In this document: positions 10,566 through 21,444 of the stretch, piece by piece
Layout: each line of letters starts with the position of its first letter
Numbering within the stretch: position 1 is the stretch's first letter
Source of the DNA: Chrysoperla carnea
Lineage: Eukaryota; Arthropoda; Insecta; Neuroptera; Chrysopidae
Direction of reading: 5' to 3'
Length of the DNA: 64,000 nucleotides
Assembly (NCBI RefSeq): GCF_905475395.1
Contig: NC_058342.1
Location: forward strand, 30,028,140 to 30,092,139
Program-made: the position numbers and the translations under genes
The notes under the pieces: generated by a model
The model's database searches: none
Seen by the model: only the letters and a program-made list of their open reading frames with translations
Told to the model about the DNA's origin: nothing

Positions 10566-11152
10566 TTATTCTAGGAAAAATTCAAATTTCTTAGAATAAT
10601 TAATTTTTCAATAGTATCAGGTAGATACCTGCTGTAGAACCTTCATATATGCAACAACATTTCATTATATAATTTTGGTCGATTCTGAGAGTTAATTCTT
10701 TGAAATCTATGATTTTCTATGTTAAAACATTTCACAATGCCATTGACAAATTTGATTTTCGATATAATCCTTTATGCATTGGTACCAACTTCATAAATAA
10801 TTATATATCTGTTCCAATTTTATTTGATTTTCATAATTCTTTGAAATCAATTTAAAGGTTTTTCTTACTATAAACATACAGTTCTCAATTCGAGTATATT
10901 TATAATTAGTATTAGAATTTAATTTGATTCGATTCTGAGAATGATACGATTAAAATATTAAATAGATGCACACATTATATTTGAATTCGAATTATAAATA
11001 AGTATTAATTGATGTATTTCTGTTACGACTTCTGGGAAATAGTAAATCTGATTTACTGATAATTAGAGATATTATTTTGTAAAATCAAAACTAATAAATT
11101 CTAAACTTCGCTATGATAATTTTATTTGATTCCGTTACTTTGTTCTATATTG
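10566..11152. other. AT-rich spacer, no gene recognised
   Basis: Several GATTCTGAGA / TTTGATTTTC motifs hint at old local duplication. No coding region or clear repeat boundary is visible. Confidence 0.45.
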
Positions 11153-11445
11153 TCGCCCTATTAGCTCAGTTGGTTAAGGCGTAACCAATTCCGTCCGCGG
11201 TACGTTCAGGGTAGCGGGTTAGATTCCCGTCGTCTCAACAAAATTAATTTAATTAATAGTTGTGATGGGCTGGTGTAGTGCATGATATATGCATGATGGT
11301 GCACTCAGTCTCTGAAATTGAGGAGCTGATAAATGAAATTATCAGTGGAAAGGTGTTAAAACACATATATGGCATCACAAAGGTTCTCTATAGATCTAAG
11401 TGTGTCCTTCGTGGACAGCCAATATAACCTAATCTAACCAAACCT
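11153..11445 (+). mobile_element. tRNA-derived SINE, most complete copy
   Basis: Head TCGCCCTATTAGCTCAGTTG, then GCGGTACG, then a B box GGGTTAGATTCCC that has lost the TTC core. The body reads AATTTAATTAATAGTTGTGA and GTGTCCTTCGTGGACAGCC; the tail is AATATAACCTAATCTAACC. A small insertion (ATATATGCATG) near 11285 is absent from the other copies. Confidence 0.9.
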
Positions 11446-11779
11446 CGTGTCACATTTATAGAGTTTATTTTTAATGAATACGTGAGAAATAATGAAATAA
11501 GTTGAGCTATTTCAATCCTCAGAACAAAGCGACAGGAGTAGTCCAAGTTTTTGAGTAGTAAATTCGAAAACTAGAAAGTAAAAGGTTTCTAATGAGCACG
11601 ATAAGACTGTAGATAATGCCTTTTTTACAAAATGACGGCCAGGTGAAAACCTTAAATTGCGAGAAATTCTATTTTTGGAGATGTATAAAAACGAAAAGTG
11701 GGAAAGTGATAAAAATTTAAAAAAAACAATATGTAAGAGCTTAAAAGAGACCAGTTTAAGTATTCGAATGATATGAAAA
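11446..11779. other. Spacer, no gene recognised
   Basis: A minus-strand frame of 93 codons (11512-11793) runs into the neighbouring HINE-like element. It has no recognisable motif, so I treat it as non-coding. Confidence 0.5.
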
Positions 11780-12177
11780 ACAAGTGAAAACAAACAATTA
11801 ACTGAGTTAGTTGTTGAAATACCATGTATAGACAGTGTTGATTACTCTGTCACATTACACACACATATATAACTGATATACTCATATCGTACATACTATA
11901 CAATTTTCGCTCTCACGGGTAGTAAAGGCCCAATTGATCTGTGTTGCTCATTTACGAACTCGACCTTACTTTTTACGTCCTCAGCACGCTATAAAAATAT
12001 CAGCTTGATATCTGACGGACAGATGACAAACGACAGACGACAGAGGACAGATAGACGGACAACCGAAAATGAACTAATAAAGTGATTTTATGAACACCTA
12101 TACCAAAATTTTTAAGCGTTACAAACTTGGGACTAATCTTAGTATACCTTGGTATATTTCATAAACATGGTAAAAAA
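11780..12177 (-). mobile_element. HINE-like element with internal deletion
   Basis: Read on the minus strand it starts at a degraded ACCATG terminus (12177), keeps GACTAAACTT-like and GTCTGTC blocks, and ends at the hairpin and CACTTG (11780). The block around the CATCTTGTAAACCG motif is missing. Its 5' end abuts family R at 12178. Confidence 0.85.
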
Positions 12178-12390
12178 TTTCAGTGCGATTATTATTTCAG
12201 ATGATGACAGGGTTTTAAATTCAGAAGGGTCAATTTTGCTTAGAATGGGAATATCTTGGTCGAAAATGCTCATCATACGATAATTTTTTATAGATCATTT
12301 TCAAGAAAAATAAACAAGCTTTTGGTATTAACAAATTTGTTGTTAAATAATTTTTAAAACTTTGGTACGCTTTTAAACTTTATATAAAAC
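12178..12390 (+). repeat. Dispersed repeat family R, copy 1
   Basis: TTTCAGTGCGAT, a GGGTTTTAAATTCA-like stretch, AATATCTTGGTCGAAAATG and TTTGGTACGCTTTTAAACTT recur in inverted order at 19860-20050. No coding frame is shared, so the class is unknown. Confidence 0.55.
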
Positions 12391-12852
12391 TTAATGATAT
12401 AATTATTCACCCTTGATGAGCAATTTGTGCTTAAAATAATGCTCTTTATTTCTTCGATTTTAATTTTTAAATAGGTAGGTATGATTTATGAACGGAGAAA
12501 ACGAACTTGTTCGATATTCGACGTGGACATTATGTCTACGTAACCCTTTACCCAATGACCGTAAAACATAAAAAAATAAACGTATTTAAACGAAATATAA
12601 TTTTATTGTATTTTTTCTTTTCTCTAAGGTAAACATATTCACAATATTTCGTATTCGAGTATACACTTTGGAACGAAAATACAAATTAAGTGTATATGAT
12701 TGAGAAATATACACAGGGTGTGTTACAAATCACGTGGCATTTTTTTGGGAATTAATCTGAGAAGTCAAAATAAGTCGAATATTGTTTACAAGTTTTTCGA
12801 TTCGATATTATTCGAATGTTAGTTTTTAATTTTGCGAATTTCTCGATGAAGA
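12391..12852. other. Spacer, no gene recognised
   Basis: ATACACAGGGTGTGTTACAAAT at about 12709 resembles the CAGGGTGT ends common in insect DNA elements, but no partner end is found. Confidence 0.4.
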
Positions 12853-13410
12853 TGATTGTAAACCTACAGTATTGTAAAAAAGTTTTGTTTTATTGCACGG
12901 TACACACATATAAACCAAATAGATGCTTTGTAGTCAAGTAATGAGTTGCAACTACAAAAATATATAATATATTGTGTGCAAGTGAGGCTTATAAATTTGA
13001 TAATATAAATATCGCTCTTCAATCAACAATACTCTAACTATAGTCGTCTTTGTTCATCAAATGATAGATCTTCGATGAACTCATAATTAAATTAAAATTT
13101 TGTTTTGTTATCATCGACAACCTTCTATTTTGATGGTATTATTATAAACTACAAGACTGTCTAAATATTTCAGATAGTTTTTTATTACGATCTCCAGACT
13201 TTTTGATATACAAACATCCAATTGAAAAGTCTCACCTATATGATTCATCATTTTTTCAGCCAACTTTGAACGATAAAATAAAAATTAAAATTCCCGATTA
13301 GCAAGGAATTTTTTGTGATTTTTGTAAACTTTGTTAATCAAAAAATGTGTTTATAAAGTTTTATTGAAATCCCTAGTATTATTCAATCCTTGCATATCTC
13401 CATAATGTTG
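12853..13410 (+). repeat. Dispersed repeat family Q, copy 2
   Basis: Same order of blocks as 5284-5945, but without the 76-bp hairpin: it reads GGTACACACATATAAACC across the site. The minus-strand frame keeps KLAEKMMNH, QLDV, ISKSLE and NYLKYLD, with several amino-acid differences from the other copies. Confidence 0.75.
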
Positions 13411-15228
13411 AGAAAATTGTCATCTTTCATTTTTTCAAATTTTGTGTTTTAGAACTTTGCTCGGTAATATTTTATTATTAAAAAATTTTTTAATAAGTTT
13501 TTATCAACATATTTGACCTGAGGAATTCATTTTAGGAGATATTGTACTGCCGTTGAATTAAAAACTAATTTTGTGTTTATTACAAAATAATGTTGAAAAT
13601 ATGAAATTTTGAGGTCAAAAATATTTTATTCTCTCTCGAAATCAAAAATTTGGGTTTTGTCTCCTTTAGTAGCTAGTTCATATGCCTGTGCTGATACATC
13701 TTGTATATATAGGGTATCCAGAAATGTATGTTACTAAAACTAACATGAGACGAGTATTTTGATAACATTTTGTGTAAAGTGATTCTAACAATTACTTAGA
13801 ATGTATATCTTTCGAAAAATATATCTATCTGTTAAAATAATAGTAAGGGGTAGACACCAGACACACATATAATATATGTATTAGGGTTGTTCCAAATGTC
13901 GTGTTTACTTCAATAACATCCGTTGATATTGTTACGGATTTGTTACGCCGAATAAATATTGAATGTTGTGTATTTTTTAAGATCATTGCTCTTAGTCTAT
14001 CACCAAAAATTGAACTACTTTGACATAATGAGAACTAATAAAGTATTTCTGCCATCTATTGAGAAAAAATCAACATATTTGGGAGACTTAAAACAAATGA
14101 ACTTACTTATCAAAAATATATCAATAATATTTTTAAAACTATCAAAAAATTTTTCTAAGATAAATTAAATGATTTTAAGAAAAAAAGTCCTTCTAAGACC
14201 ATTAGTTGTTCACAATCAAGTATTTAAATTTTATATTGCTAAAAACAAAAGAATGTCACATGTCAAAATACATTTTAAATTTAACCCTTAATAGTGGTGA
14301 ATAAGAATGATTCGTTTATTAATTTTGATCAATGTGCAAATAACGTAAAAAGTTTCAACTTTGATGGGAAATATTCTTTTGAATTTGGAGAAAAAATTTT
14401 GAATTTAGTAGTTCTCAAGAGAGCGATTAATCTTAATTTTTATTAAACTCAGCTATCCAAACCAAAATAGTTCGAAAAAATAAAAATTTAAGATACATAA
14501 TTAATTTGGCAGCAAAAATAAGTTTGGGCAACAGGTTTAAAGCGACACAAAAATTAAACAATAAATTTTTTTGACTCTTTAATTTTTTTTATCCACGTAA
14601 AAAGTAGAAACAAAGCCATAACAAAAATTATCAGGTTGGCAACATTGATTATATTTATCTGCGTATAGTAGAATAGTAGTCTTTTTCATTCAAAAACTTT
14701 TCGAATAAATTCTTTTATTGTTGTTTCTCATATTATAAAACAAGATTTTTTCATACTGATAACGGATATATGTTATCTGGGGGCTAAATCACCTGAGCGT
14801 TAAAGCTGACATACAACATTAATCTCGTTATAGGACTAATCTGTTTCTATTTCTCGGGGTGGAGTCAAAATTTATTCTAAAATAAATAAGAAAACATACT
14901 TGATTCTCATGTGGTATTTTATATAACTTTGACTAATCTGAATCGATAAAATTTTCCCATATTTTTAAAATATTTTGAAAGTATAAGCAATATAGTAAAT
15001 TATTGGACAATTTAAATAAATTTGCATGTAGAAAATTTTATTTTAGTTAAGAAAATGCCCAGATAATACACATGCCTGATAACACTGTTAAAAATAGTGT
15101 AAAAATTTAATACAATAATTTCTAGTCATATTTTTTTTCAAAAATATAGACTTATGCACGGAATCGAAGGCTATAAGAAGGTTTCATAGCTCTCAGAACC
15201 CAATTTATGTGGTTTTAGAAATATCTGG
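13411..15228. other. AT-rich spacer, no gene recognised
   Basis: No tRNA, repeat pair or coding region is convincing here. A phrase at 13883, TTAGGGTTGTTCCAAATGTC, resembles mariner-type ends, but no inverse end or transposase frame is seen. The 69-codon frame at 13959-14168 has no recognisable feature. Confidence 0.45.
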
Positions 15229-15720
15229 TATACAGAGTGTCCCAAAATAGCCATATATAAATTTGAGGATATATTCCTTACAAAATTCTAAGACAGTTTT
15301 TCCTAAGCCTTTTTTTTTACAACTTAAAATTAACGGAGTTATAAATGATTAAAGACAGTTAATCAGAGCGAGCCCATGAAGTTCGTATATTTGTTTACTA
15401 GGAAAATCGATATTATAAAACCTGGGGGCACATTTAAGCTTTTTGAAGGGGATGCCTAGGAGAAAAACGCTTTTTTCGACATTTGTATAGCTTTGAACTT
15501 CAATACAGCCTCTCCAAATTAAGCCAAATGGTTGAAAATCTGTGCGTAGATTGATTTTTTTTGTCAAGAGTGTGCCTTTGAGAGTGTTCTTTTTCCAGCA
15601 CCTCCACCCTATTTTTATACTTCTTTGCACATCTCGCCACAGCTCCTCCAAACTGAACTAGATGATTAAAAATTGGTATCTAAGTTAAGTTAGTGTTAGT
15701 GTTTTGGGGTAGAAACTTCT
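15229..15720. repeat. Possible degraded DNA element starting TATACAGAGTGTCCC
   Basis: GTATACAGAGTGTCCCAAAA is a typical terminal phrase of insect cut-and-paste or related repeats. The block that follows is less AT-rich than its surroundings and includes a 100-codon minus-strand frame (15349-15651) that I do not recognise. No matching inverse end or second copy is visible. Confidence 0.3.
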
Positions 15721-16570
15721 CCGTCAATCAACAATCCCTTTTACACCACAAAAACATATTTTCCAGCAGTTTTGTTTGAGGACGTATACGAAACTATAAT
15801 GAGGGGGAAATATGACTTATTGAGCTCTCCTAACAACGAGTTTTTTTTTACTATAAAACTGATTTTAAATGAGTTATAAATTTTTATTTCAAACACATTA
15901 ATGCTAGTCATAAAGATAATATTTTGTAGAGCATGTTATTATAATAAATGCAGTAAACTCATGTCTCGTCTAGTTCAAAAATGACGCTAGATGTCTTATC
16001 ACTCCAATTTTGTTTGAATTAGATTTTGAATTATAGATCACGTAATATTTTGAGGTCGCTGTAATTTCCGTTTTTATTCAATTATTATTTGAAATTTATA
16101 TGAAATCAATATCAATAAATATTGTCATATGTAGTTTTGTGACATTTTAAGGTTATGTTATAATAATTTTAATATAATCAAATATATACCTAGTCTATAG
16201 GGAGTTCGAAAATTAGTTTAATTGTTATTTAAATTTTTTTATAAATTCTAGCATCGAAGGAAATACGTTGAATAACGTATGGACGCAATAAATCAAACTT
16301 CTTTGATTGTGATACGCTTCTACGAACACAAGGCTTGAAATCGCTTAAATTTCAATTTCTCTACAATTTGTTATTCGTAAAAACTAAACCTCCAATCCTT
16401 TCGAAACATTCTTACACAACTGCCACTTCCAAAAAACGAAAGGCCGGACATTTTAGGATGAAAATAACAAAACTCCGAAATAGATTAACTTTCTTAATAT
16501 TCATTACCTAAAATTTTGAATAAATGATTATTCGGCGAAAATTTTGAAGTTTCTAACCACAAAATCACAT
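15721..16570. other. Spacer upstream of the tRNA pair
   Basis: No gene or repeat recognised. It includes the plus-strand flank of the first tRNA-Ser gene. Confidence 0.5.
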
Positions 16571-16652
16571 GATGAGGTGGCCGAGTGGTTAAGGCGTTGG
16601 ACTGCTAATCCAATGTGCTCTGCACGCGTGGGTTCGAATCCCATCCTCGTCG
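16571..16652 (+). tRNA. tRNA-Ser(GCT)
   Basis: This 82-nt gene, without an encoded CCA, has all the parts of a serine tRNA. The acceptor stem GATGAGG pairs with CCTCGTC through one T-G wobble at position 3. The D arm is TGGCCGAGTGG. The anticodon arm is TTGGACTGCTAATCCAA with anticodon GCT, which reads AGC/AGT codons. The long variable arm TGTGCTCTGCACG is typical of type II tRNAs, and the T arm is GTGGGTTCGAATCCCAT. The internal A and B boxes serve as the pol III promoter. TTTT about 13 nt downstream can terminate. It faces a second copy at 16759-16840 and differs from it by one base in the acceptor stem. Confidence 0.96.
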
Positions 16653-16758
16653 ATATAAAATATTATTTTAGACTTCGCAATTATATTTTTAAGAATTTTA
16701 ACTTTTATATAGTAAAACGAAAGTAAGTTAATTTTTTTGGTATCATGAAAAAAATGAT

Positions 16759-16840
16759 CGACGAGGATGGGATTCGAACCCACGCGTGCAGAGCACATTG
16801 GATTAGCAGTCCAACGCCTTAACCACTCGGCCACCTCGTC
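16759..16840 (-). tRNA. tRNA-Ser(GCT), convergent copy
   Basis: It is identical to the plus-strand gene except for C at position 3, which gives a fully Watson-Crick acceptor stem (GACGAGG with CCTCGTC). It has the same GCT anticodon, type II variable arm and A and B boxes. On the minus strand a run of seven T (16748-16754) lies four bases past the 3' end and makes a strong pol III terminator. The genes are tail to tail with a 106-bp spacer, so the pair is an inverted duplication limited to the tRNA bodies; the flanks do not match. Confidence 0.97.
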
Positions 16841-16949
16841 TTATAAATAAAAATAATTTTTTTTACAATTTTCATTAACAGCTGACTTAGTTTTATTAAA
16901 ATAAAAATTTACATTTATGGAATTGAATATATTTTGTTTGAAAGGTAAC

Positions 16950-17030
16950 TTAGTTTAGGTAAGGTTATAGTGACTGTCCTGGGGTGGGACAGACTAAGAC
17001 CATAGGGTCCGTTGTGATACCGAAAAAGCG
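16950..17030 (-). mobile_element. Diverged SINE tail
   Basis: TTAGGTAAGGTTATAGTGACTG, then a GGGACAGACTAAGACCATAG-like stretch and GTTGTGATACC follow the same order as the inverted SINE ends at 474 and 48715. The tRNA head is absent. Confidence 0.5.
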
Positions 17031-17639
17031 TTTTGAAAGGTGACTTGCTCGAGACTGTTCTCATCTATGTTTCAATATTCTGATCAATTTGGATAGATTC
17101 TCAGGGAAAACCGCATTTTTCGACGTTTTAAACGTCTTGCGCATTGGTCTTTTTAAGGGATAGAGCATTGGAAATTTAAATATAAGTTTAGATAGTATCC
17201 TAGAATTGGTCATTGAGGTTGTGGCTACCCAGATTTCCCGTTTTGTCGGGGGTTTTACAAATTTTGTAAACTTCACTTGTTCCGGCGAAGATTTATATGA
17301 ACTCGAAACTTATAATAAAAAATTATAAGATATCTATAAACAAGGGGTTGGATAATAACTCCGCCTTAATTTTGCAATTTGATCCACATATGAAATATTA
17401 TTCATCGATATAAATGTAGGTAATATAAGCTTTTTTGGTATATACATATACTCAAAACTTTTACTTTCTAAAGATGGTCTTTAATTGCCATTAATACTTT
17501 CATAAAGAGTAATCGTCAACGACGTCAACGAACACCATTAAATGTATCGATTTCGTGTATGGTTTTCTTCCCAACAATTGTATACGCCTACTGGTTACCG
17601 TGCACTATGTAAGGTCTCTCATTGCAAGTGATATCATCA
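17031..17639. other. Spacer, no gene recognised
   Basis: A 71-codon minus-strand frame (17061-17276) has no recognisable feature. Nothing else has support. Confidence 0.45.
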
Positions 17640-17890
17640 TGGATCTCAGGTATCCGTACGGTGCGAGTGACAGGGCAATTTTGGATAAAAATATCGATTT
17701 TTTTTTGATATCTGAAGTTTTTTTTCAAAATATCGCAAATTGAAAATTTTTAATTATTTAGCTTTCGATTTCGAGACATCGAAAAATTTGATCCTTATTT
17801 TTCGTCTTTATTGAAGTCATATCAAAATTCATCATTAAAGTTGAAAATCAGGTATAAATAACTTCAACCACAAGGATAAACTTGCATAGG
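17640..17890. mobile_element. Remnant related to MITE family B
   Basis: Shared with family B are ATTATTTAGCTTTCGAT, a TTATTTTTCGTCT block, AAATTCATCATTAAAGTTGA and AACTTCAACC, in the same order. The ends are degraded. A phrase GTGCGAGTGACAGGGCAATT near the left is shared in spirit with 1769 and 42613 but too diverged to align. Confidence 0.5.
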
Positions 17891-17954
17891 CCAAATTTTT
17901 TTATTTTCTCCAAAACTGTACAAGATAGAATGTTGAAAATGTTTTTAATTTTGA

Positions 17955-18010
17955 CAATCCAAAAGAGGAGTTCGGGAATAACATCCCGCGGGATAGCTAG
18001 TTTATAATAT
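17955..18010 (-). mobile_element. Head of ACTAGCT element family D, fragment
   Basis: On the minus strand it reads AAACTAGCTATCCCGCGGGA, the ACTAGCT-plus-GC-rich head seen at 23907, 32348 and 61495. Only about 50 bases remain. Confidence 0.45.
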
Positions 18011-18328
18011 ATGTATTTAGTTAATTATTTATTCATAATAAAATAAATGTATGAAACACGATTTTGATTTTAAAAGTTTTTATCGCTCTCATGATAACAA
18101 TACAATAATCCCGTCAAAACAGAATTATCCTTTAACAATAATTCAATAACATACATTTTAAAACAACTATCTACCGTGTTATTCAAAATTATACAGTAAA
18201 TTTTCAACTTCAAATTCAAAACGAACAATTTTATATCATGAAGTCATCTGACTAGGTTATTAAGACTGAAATAAAAAAAAAGGGTCCCGACTGTCATAGT
18301 TCGTCGACACTCATTTCTTTCTTCTTTA

Positions 18329-18357
18329 CAATATGGCGATTGTTGGTCGCCATATTG
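18329..18357. repeat. Perfect 11-bp stem hairpin
   Basis: CAATATGGCGA and TCGCCATATTG are separated by seven bases. The surroundings include CAAAATTCGTCAAAATCGG and a CATACATGCATACATA stretch, common in insect repeat DNA. It is probably part of an old element. Confidence 0.5.
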
Positions 18358-18612
18358 AATTTTCATTACTACCATATCTTCAGTAACTTTCGCAAGAAGA
18401 AGCAAAATTCGTCAAAATCGGCCCACACGTTTGGTCTCTTGTGTGTCACATAGGAACATACATACATGCATACATATACGCAGTCGGGTAAAAATAGAAC
18501 AAACTCAGAAGGTAAACTAAAAATTTTAAATTGAATAATTTTAAAAAACTTTTAAATGAAGAAATTGTATAAAAATTTAAAATGACAGCGTATCCAGGTG
18601 TTAAAATGACAG

Positions 18613-18636
18613 TCTTAACCACTCGGCCACTTCGTC
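18613..18636 (-). pseudogene. tRNA-Ser 5'-half fragment
   Basis: On the minus strand GACGAAGTGGCCGAGTGGTT followed by AAG matches the first 24 bases of the tRNA-Ser genes at 16.6-16.8 kb with one change. After that the match ends; no anticodon arm, variable arm or T arm follows. Confidence 0.75.
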
Positions 18637-18685
18637 CTGTACTGCCAATTCGGTCCATCAATCCTCCAATGTAAAGAATAGACAA

Positions 18686-19333
18686 ATTCTTAGCGCAGGA
18701 GCTGCGCTAGCTAAGCGGATTCAAATAATACAAAAATATTTTTGATTTAGAAAAAAACCTACATTTTACAGAAAATATCGAAAGAAGGGAAAAATTTTAC
18801 CGTTTATATTATAAGGAAAAACTGATAGCAAATTATTTGAAATAAATTATACATTTTAATATAGTTTTAGTATTCGACCATTTTATAATAAATTCTACGA
18901 TTTATATTTATTACATGAAACCTAAGAAGAACAAATAACAAAATGCATTTTAGGTTTCAAATAAATTTTATTTCAAGTAAATAAATGATAATTTCGACTA
19001 ATTTTAAACATATTATAAAAAGCAATTCCCTTCCATAAAAGAGACCTTTTTCGGTATGAAAACTTTATAATAAATCTCCAAAATGTATTTATAAAATGGT
19101 CGTCGCATAAAATACATACAATTTACAACTAAATAGTCATATTTCACAAAGTGTTGAAAATGTGAATTAAAAACATAGTAGTAATTTACACTTCTATGTT
19201 AAGTTCAAGTATAGTAGTTTTCTACACCAAAATCATCCATGCAGACGTAAATTCGTATCCGGTTAGTGTTGTACTTATTCAGTGAAAACAAATCGTGGTG
19301 AATAGCACCTTTAAGAGCAAGTAACCATAATAA
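18686..19333. other. AT-rich spacer, no gene recognised
   Basis: No coding region, tRNA or repeated block is supported. Confidence 0.5.
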
Positions 19334-19648
19334 GAAGAGAAAAGAGGAGTACCTCAAGTGGGTCCCTACCACATACACCAAGAGTCCTCTATGCTAGAGT
19401 ACGACTGCCACCCGAAGACGCCTCGTAAGGAGGAGCTATTAAAGTCAGATGAAGCTAAAAGATTCGAGGCCAGACGCCACAAAGAAAGCCCACAGCATCT
19501 CCATCGGGATCTCTCCCTAGATAGATGGATCCAAGATTTTAGACCCGAACATTATGAATCTAACGCCCTTCAGATTTCTGCAAGTGCAAATAACATGAAT
19601 GGAGGTTTCGTTATCCTTCATACAGGCTCTACAAGTAAGGGCATGTGA
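19334..19648 (+). CDS. Unassigned ORF or exon candidate, about 104 codons
   Basis: An open frame runs from after a TAA at 19331 to TGA at 19646-19648. The first in-frame ATG is at 19391, which would give about 85 residues. The stretch is clearly richer in G+C than its surroundings and codes a charged, hydrophilic product with segments such as RKEELLKSDEAKRFEARRHK and LHRDLSLDRWIQDF. No signal peptide or membrane segment is seen. CAAGTAAGG at 19633 would make a usable 5' splice site, so this could be one exon of a larger gene; no convincing acceptor lies upstream. I do not recognise the family. A degraded transposon ORF or a chance frame in a GC-richer island are alternatives. Confidence 0.3.
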   Translation, partial: EEKRGVPQVGPYHIHQESSMLEYDCHPKTPRKEELLKSDEAKRFEARRHKESPQHLHRDLSLDRWIQDFRPEHYESNALQISASANNMNGGFVILHTGSTSKGM

Positions 19649-19859
19649 CTTTATGATTTCTGTAAATATTACACTCCGCCAATTTATTAAGGGAACAAAA
19701 TTGTTCCATTTTACCTAAATTTCAAACATCTTCGCGAAAAATCATCGAATGTGGAATCTAAATAGATCATTTTAAAACTTCTACTTCCTAGTTTTGCTAC
19801 CTATTAATCAAAAATTAATGATCACCACCGTGTGAGATATGTTTTCCCTAAATTTTATA

Positions 19860-20050
19860 CCGTTTGGTAAGTTTAAAAGCGTACCAAAATTTAAAAAATT
19901 ATTTTACAAAAAATTTCTTTAATCCACTGGAAAACTTGAATTGAAAAATGAGCTTTTTGGACCAAGATATTTGCTTCCCAAGCAAACTTGACACTTTTGG
20001 ATTTAAAATCCTAAATCTTTTGAAAGAATCATCGCAGTGAAATTTTTTTC
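19860..20050 (-). repeat. Dispersed repeat family R, copy 2
   Basis: Inverted relative to 12178-12390. Shared landmarks are AAGTTTAAAAGCGTACCAAA, GGACCAAGATATT and ATCATCGCAGTGAAATTT. No ends are resolved. Confidence 0.55.
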
Positions 20051-20793
20051 ATATCGTACGAAAACTTAAACTACCTTTCTTTAAGCCCTGGCACATTGTT
20101 TTGTAAAAACTTTTATAACTCCTCCGAATTTTCGCATATTTAAGAGGTTTCTTTAAAAGTTCCTGTACGAGCTTTTTAAAAGAAGATTTCCACAGTCCAG
20201 GATTCCAGAACGACCTAGAATGATCTAACTAGAGGTGTTATAAAATTTTAAATGCATCAAAAAATAAAAATATCTTGATTTTGTTTTTCGGTTGGAAAAC
20301 AAAATAACTTCCTATCGAAAAAGATAAATAATATACACAGTTATATAAGATAATTGCCAGGATAATAATAGTTTTGGAAAATGGTAGCTTTGATGTTACA
20401 TAAGTTGACCGTACCATATACATACATACATACATACCATGGTATATAGATGAATAGGTAACCAAGTCACTTTTTCAGGTCAATGTGTCAAACTTTACGG
20501 AAAGTGTTTAAAACTTTTCTGTATCTATTTTCGTTTTAAATTTATACACATTGAATAGACATAATACGGTGCTCTGTTTTTTTTTTTATGAGAATATACA
20601 AAAAAATTTCAGTTGAACATTTTGAACTAAAACCACATCGTTTGGGGTTCATTTAATTGACTTTGAAATATGTACCAGATTTTGCATTAATTTTGATTTG
20701 AATTTCTGAAATATACAAAGTTTATTATGATAAAACACACCGCTATTATAAATCAAGTATTCAATTCTCTACCTATAATTAAGACTAACTCAC
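20051..20793. other. Spacer, no gene recognised
   Basis: It contains a CATACATACATACATACC microsatellite at about 20417 and a short poly-T at 20577. No gene is supported. Confidence 0.5.
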
Positions 20794-21063
20794 TTAAGGT
20801 AGTACTATCGGTAATAGACTTTGCATTCAAAATTTAATAAAACTTGGCATAGTTGTTCATTATTATATCATAATTAACCAGTTAAATTGTTAGGGGCCTT
20901 CAGAGAACTGAAAAAAATATATTTTAACATTGATCTTTATGGGAAATCACAGATTTTCTTTTATTTCACAAACCTGGACGTTCAGATTTTCAGTTTTCTG
21001 AAGGACCCTAAAAATTTAACTGATTAATTATGATATAATAATGGAGATAACTATGCCAAGTTT
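20794..21063. mobile_element. Fold-back MITE family A, right end truncated
   Basis: TTAA at 20794-20797 is followed by GGTAGTACTATCGGTAATAG. The left arm, central spacer and most of the right arm match 7178-7496. The right arm stops at ATGCCAAGTTTAA, so about 45 terminal bases are lost. Confidence 0.83.
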
Positions 21064-21413
21064 AAGGGTCATGGTTATTTACCTACAGACCGCGTAAAAA
21101 TACAATGCACATACATCAAGGTAATCCGAATTACCTCATCCAAGTATAATCGTATTAATTTATTATTGTATATGCTTCGTTCGATTTTGGATTATACAAT
21201 TTACAAAAAATTGAATGTAATTGAGATGTATTTTTATATTTACTGTATATAATCTCGAAGGAAAAACCAATTCACGTACATATGTATTTGCCTAGGCATT
21301 TTGAAGTAAGTTTATGCCTTATATTTTTCAAAAATGACTGAAAGACACTTTTTCTGAAAAAATAATTCTGAGTTAGTTTTGTATTAATTTAAAATTTTAT
21401 AAAATGGAAAAGC
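21064..21413. other. AT-rich spacer, no gene recognised
   Basis: Nothing is supported between the truncated family A copy and the tRNA fragment. Confidence 0.5.
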
Positions 21414-21444
21414 CGACGAGGATGGGTAGGATCTGAACCCACGA
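21414..21444 (-). pseudogene. tRNA-Ser 3'-half fragment
   Basis: On the minus strand CGTGGGTTCAGATCC, a 4-base insertion, then CCATCCTCGTCG corresponds to the T arm and 3' acceptor strand of the tRNA-Ser genes. The insertion and an inverted GA in the T loop break the fold. No 5' half is adjacent. Confidence 0.7.

Noticed and set aside
11512..11793. 93-codon minus-strand frame
   Set aside because: It starts inside a HINE-like element and is Phe/Leu/Ser-rich, as expected by chance in AT-rich DNA.
13883..14300. mariner transposon
   Set aside because: A single end-like phrase with no inverse end and no DDD-type frame.
15349..15651. 100-codon minus-strand frame starting EELWRDVQRSIKIGW
   Set aside because: No recognised domain. 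It lies in a probable degraded repeat next to a TACAGAGTGTCCC end, so it is not called as a gene.
16544..16834. Antiparallel frames beginning AEWLRRWTANPMCSARVGSN
   Set aside because: This peptide is the well-known translation of tRNA-Ser genes. Both frames lie across the two tRNAs and are not proteins.
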